Origin: an uncultured Bacteroidaceae bacterium
GTDB lineage: Bacteria > Bacteroidota > Bacteroidia > Bacteroidales > Bacteroidaceae
Direction: 5' to 3'
Length of the DNA stretch: 64,000 nucleotides
NCBI GenBank assembly: GCA_904502235.1
Contig: CAJGDP010000004.1
Location: 1-64,000 of the forward strand
Shown here piece after piece: positions 62,564-64,000 of this stretch. Made by a program: the position numbers and the translations under genes. The notes below the pieces were generated by a model that did not search any database, was not told where the DNA came from, and saw only the letters and a program-made list of their open reading frames with translations. Positions within the stretch are counted from its first letter, which is position 1; every line of letters starts with the position of its first letter.

Positions 62564-64000
62564 TTATTTTCCTTTAGGTCGTAGTGTTACCAATGGTACA
62601 AGCATCTCTTCCAGAGATATGCCTCCGTGCTGGAATGTATCCTTGTAGTACGATACATAATAGTTGTAGTTATTGGGATATGCAAAGAACTTGTCTCCTG
62701 TCGCAAAAATATAGCTTGTGCTAAGGTTCGGAGCAGGCAGGAATGCTTTTGCCGGTTCTTTTATCTCGAACACATCCTTATTGTTGTAACTCAGGGCCTT
62801 GCCCAATTTGTAACGCAGGTTGGTGTTGGTGTTCTTGTCGCCTATTACCTTTGTGGGGTTTTCAACCTGTATGCTGCCGTGGTCCGTTGTTATTACAACG
62901 GTGTAGTTATTGTCGGCAAGGTAACTGAAAAGTTTCTTTATGGCAGAGTGCTTTATCCACGACAGGGTGATAGAGCGGTATGCCGCTTCGTTTGCTGCCA
63001 GTTCGCGTACCATAAGGGACTCTGTACGCGCATGCGACAGCATATCGATAAAGTTTATTACCAATACATTCAAGTCGTTATGCGACAGGGTGTTTATCGT
63101 GTCGATATATTTCTCTGCGGCTGAGGATGTTACAACTTTGCCGTAGGAGAAACGGTCTTTTCTGCGGTATCTGCTTATCTGTGTGGAGATGAGTTCCTCT
63201 TCGTTCAGATTCTTTCCCTCTTCTTCCTCTTCGTCAATCCACAGATGTGGGAACATCTCTTTTATCTGGCTTGGCATAAGTCCCGAGAATATTGCATTAC
63301 GGGCATATTGGGTTGCTGTGGGAAGTATGCTTGTATAGAGCTCCTCTTCGATTATAAAGTCGTTGCCAATCTCGTTTGCCAGAACGCGCCATTGGTCGTA
63401 GCGGAAGTTGTCAATGATTATGAAGAAGACCTTTTCACCTTTGTCGATTAGTGGGAATATGCGTTCACGGAACAGATCGTTGCTCATCAAAGGACGCTCT
63501 TCTCTTGACGATGACATCCATTTCAGGTAGTTGCTCTTTACGAATCTGCCGAACATGTTGTTTGCATCCTCTTTCTGCGATTTGAGCATATCGTGCATCT
63601 GTTCGTCGGCTCTTTCAAGTTCAAGTTCCCAATAAACAATTTTCTTGTATGCCTCTTTCCACTCTTCTATGGTGCGTGCGTCGTTTATCTGCATCGCGAG
63701 CTTGCCGAAATTCTGCTGATACGCACTGTTTGCCTGTTCTGTGACAATCTCCTTATGGTGTATGTTCTTCTTAAGAGTCAGGAGAATCTGGTTGGGATTT
63801 ACCGGTTTTATAAGATAGTCGGCAATCTTTGAGCCTATAGCCTGCTCCATTATATTCTCTTCCTCGCTTTTGGTTACCATTACAACCGGGGTAGAGGGGT
63901 GCATCTCCTTTATTATCGACAAGGTTTCCAGTCCGGTGAGTCCGGGCATGTTCTCATCGAGCAGTATAAGGTCGAACGAATTGGTCTTGCATGCCTCAAT
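62564..64000 (-). CDS. porX: PorX-type response regulator with PglZ domain, N-terminus cut
   Basis: The frame is open to the window edge, so about 478 residues are visible and the first part of the receiver domain is missing. The receiver end includes the phosphoacceptor region LILLDENMPGL, then VVMVTKSEE and DYLIKPVNPNQIL with the conserved Lys. The C-terminal PglZ/alkaline-phosphatase-fold domain shows FFIIIDNFRYDQWR, LPTATQYARNAIFSG, NFIDMLSHARTE and TTDHGSIQV with probable metal ligands. In type IX secretion bacteria PorX works with PorY and SigP; homologues also occur in species lacking that system. No secretion genes are in view. Confidence 0.92.
   Translation of the reverse strand: MEACKTNSFDLILLDENMPGLTGLETLSIIKEMHPSTPVVMVTKSEEENIMEQAIGSKIADYLIKPVNPNQILLTLKKNIHHKEIVTEQANSAYQQNFGKLAMQINDARTIEEWKEAYKKIVYWELELERADEQMHDMLKSQKEDANNMFGRFVKSNYLKWMSSSREERPLMSNDLFRERIFPLIDKGEKVFFIIIDNFRYDQWRVLANEIGNDFIIEEELYTSILPTATQYARNAIFSGLMPSQIKEMFPHLWIDEEEEEGKNLNEEELISTQISRYRRKDRFSYGKVVTSSAAEKYIDTINTLSHNDLNVLVINFIDMLSHARTESLMVRELAANEAAYRSITLSWIKHSAIKKLFSYLADNNYTVVITTDHGSIQVENPTKVIGDKNTNTNLRYKLGKALSYNNKDVFEIKEPAKAFLPAPNLSTSYIFATGDKFFAYPNNYNYYVSYYKDTFQHGGISLEEMLVPLVTLRPKGK

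Noticed and set aside
1..64000. Mobile elements, CRISPR arrays, defence systems
   Set aside because: No transposase, integrase, direct-repeat array, Cas or restriction gene was found; the YgjP-like peptidase is not beside restriction genes and PglZ here is part of PorX, not a phage-growth-limitation system.

Overview
The window is a gene-dense stretch of a Bacteroidota chromosome, most likely order Bacteroidales (Bacteroides/Prevotella relatives). The evidence is the SusC/SusD pairs, GH92 enzymes, a PorX-type response regulator, families largely restricted to this phylum (DUF6057, FAS1 lipoproteins beside SusCD), and upstream sequences that repeatedly match the phylum-specific promoter (TTTG near -33, TAnnTTTG near -7) rather than a TTGACA/TATAAT type. 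I identify 42 protein-coding genes, two of them cut by the window ends. I see no rRNA, tRNA, CRISPR array, insertion sequence or prophage. No stretch above 300 bases lacks a gene; the longest gaps (20010-20266, 43858-44102, 14601-14815, 38544-38740) hold promoters and terminators.

Layout. 1-3763 (+): the end of PEP carboxykinase, then an operon of UbiA-type prenyltransferase, radical SAM enzyme, a 50-residue Pmp3/YqaE membrane peptide and a THUMP-like methyltransferase. 3766-20009 (-): housekeeping genes (S41 protease, coaD, parE, an acyltransferase-like protein, a YgjP-like metallopeptidase, speA, aroK, topA), preceded by a Nudix / large TPR protein / outer-membrane barrel operon. 20267-30601 (+): gpmI, a DUF3109 protein, an unfamiliar 743-residue membrane protein with an EF-hand loop, and a three-gene RND efflux system. 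30605-38543 (-): a mannose-glycan cluster of GH130 phosphorylase, GH5, ROK kinase and two GH92 alpha-mannosidases. 38741-43857 (+): SlyD-like isomerase, aroC, a DUF6057 membrane protein and a beta-propeller lipoprotein with a CxxCH motif. 44103-59637 (+): two consecutive modules, each FAS1 lipoprotein - SusC - SusD, in one apparent transcription unit. 59743-59904 (+): a rubredoxin. 59948-64000 (-): porX, tsaE, a small unknown gene and a YgiQ radical SAM protein.

How the parts fit. In the glycan cluster, GH92 enzymes would remove alpha-mannose, the GH130 enzyme would phosphorolyse the remaining Man-beta-1,4-GlcNAc (or beta-mannooligosaccharide), and the ROK kinase would phosphorylate a released sugar; no transporter or SusCD pair sits with it. 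The FAS1/SusCD operon is the reverse: duplicated outer-membrane uptake machinery with no enzyme and no adjacent regulator, so its ligand is unknown. The strongest candidates for undescribed biology are this double FAS1/SusCD operon, the EF-hand membrane protein, the DUF6057/CxxCH-propeller pair, and the prenyltransferase/radical SAM/Pmp3/methyltransferase operon.
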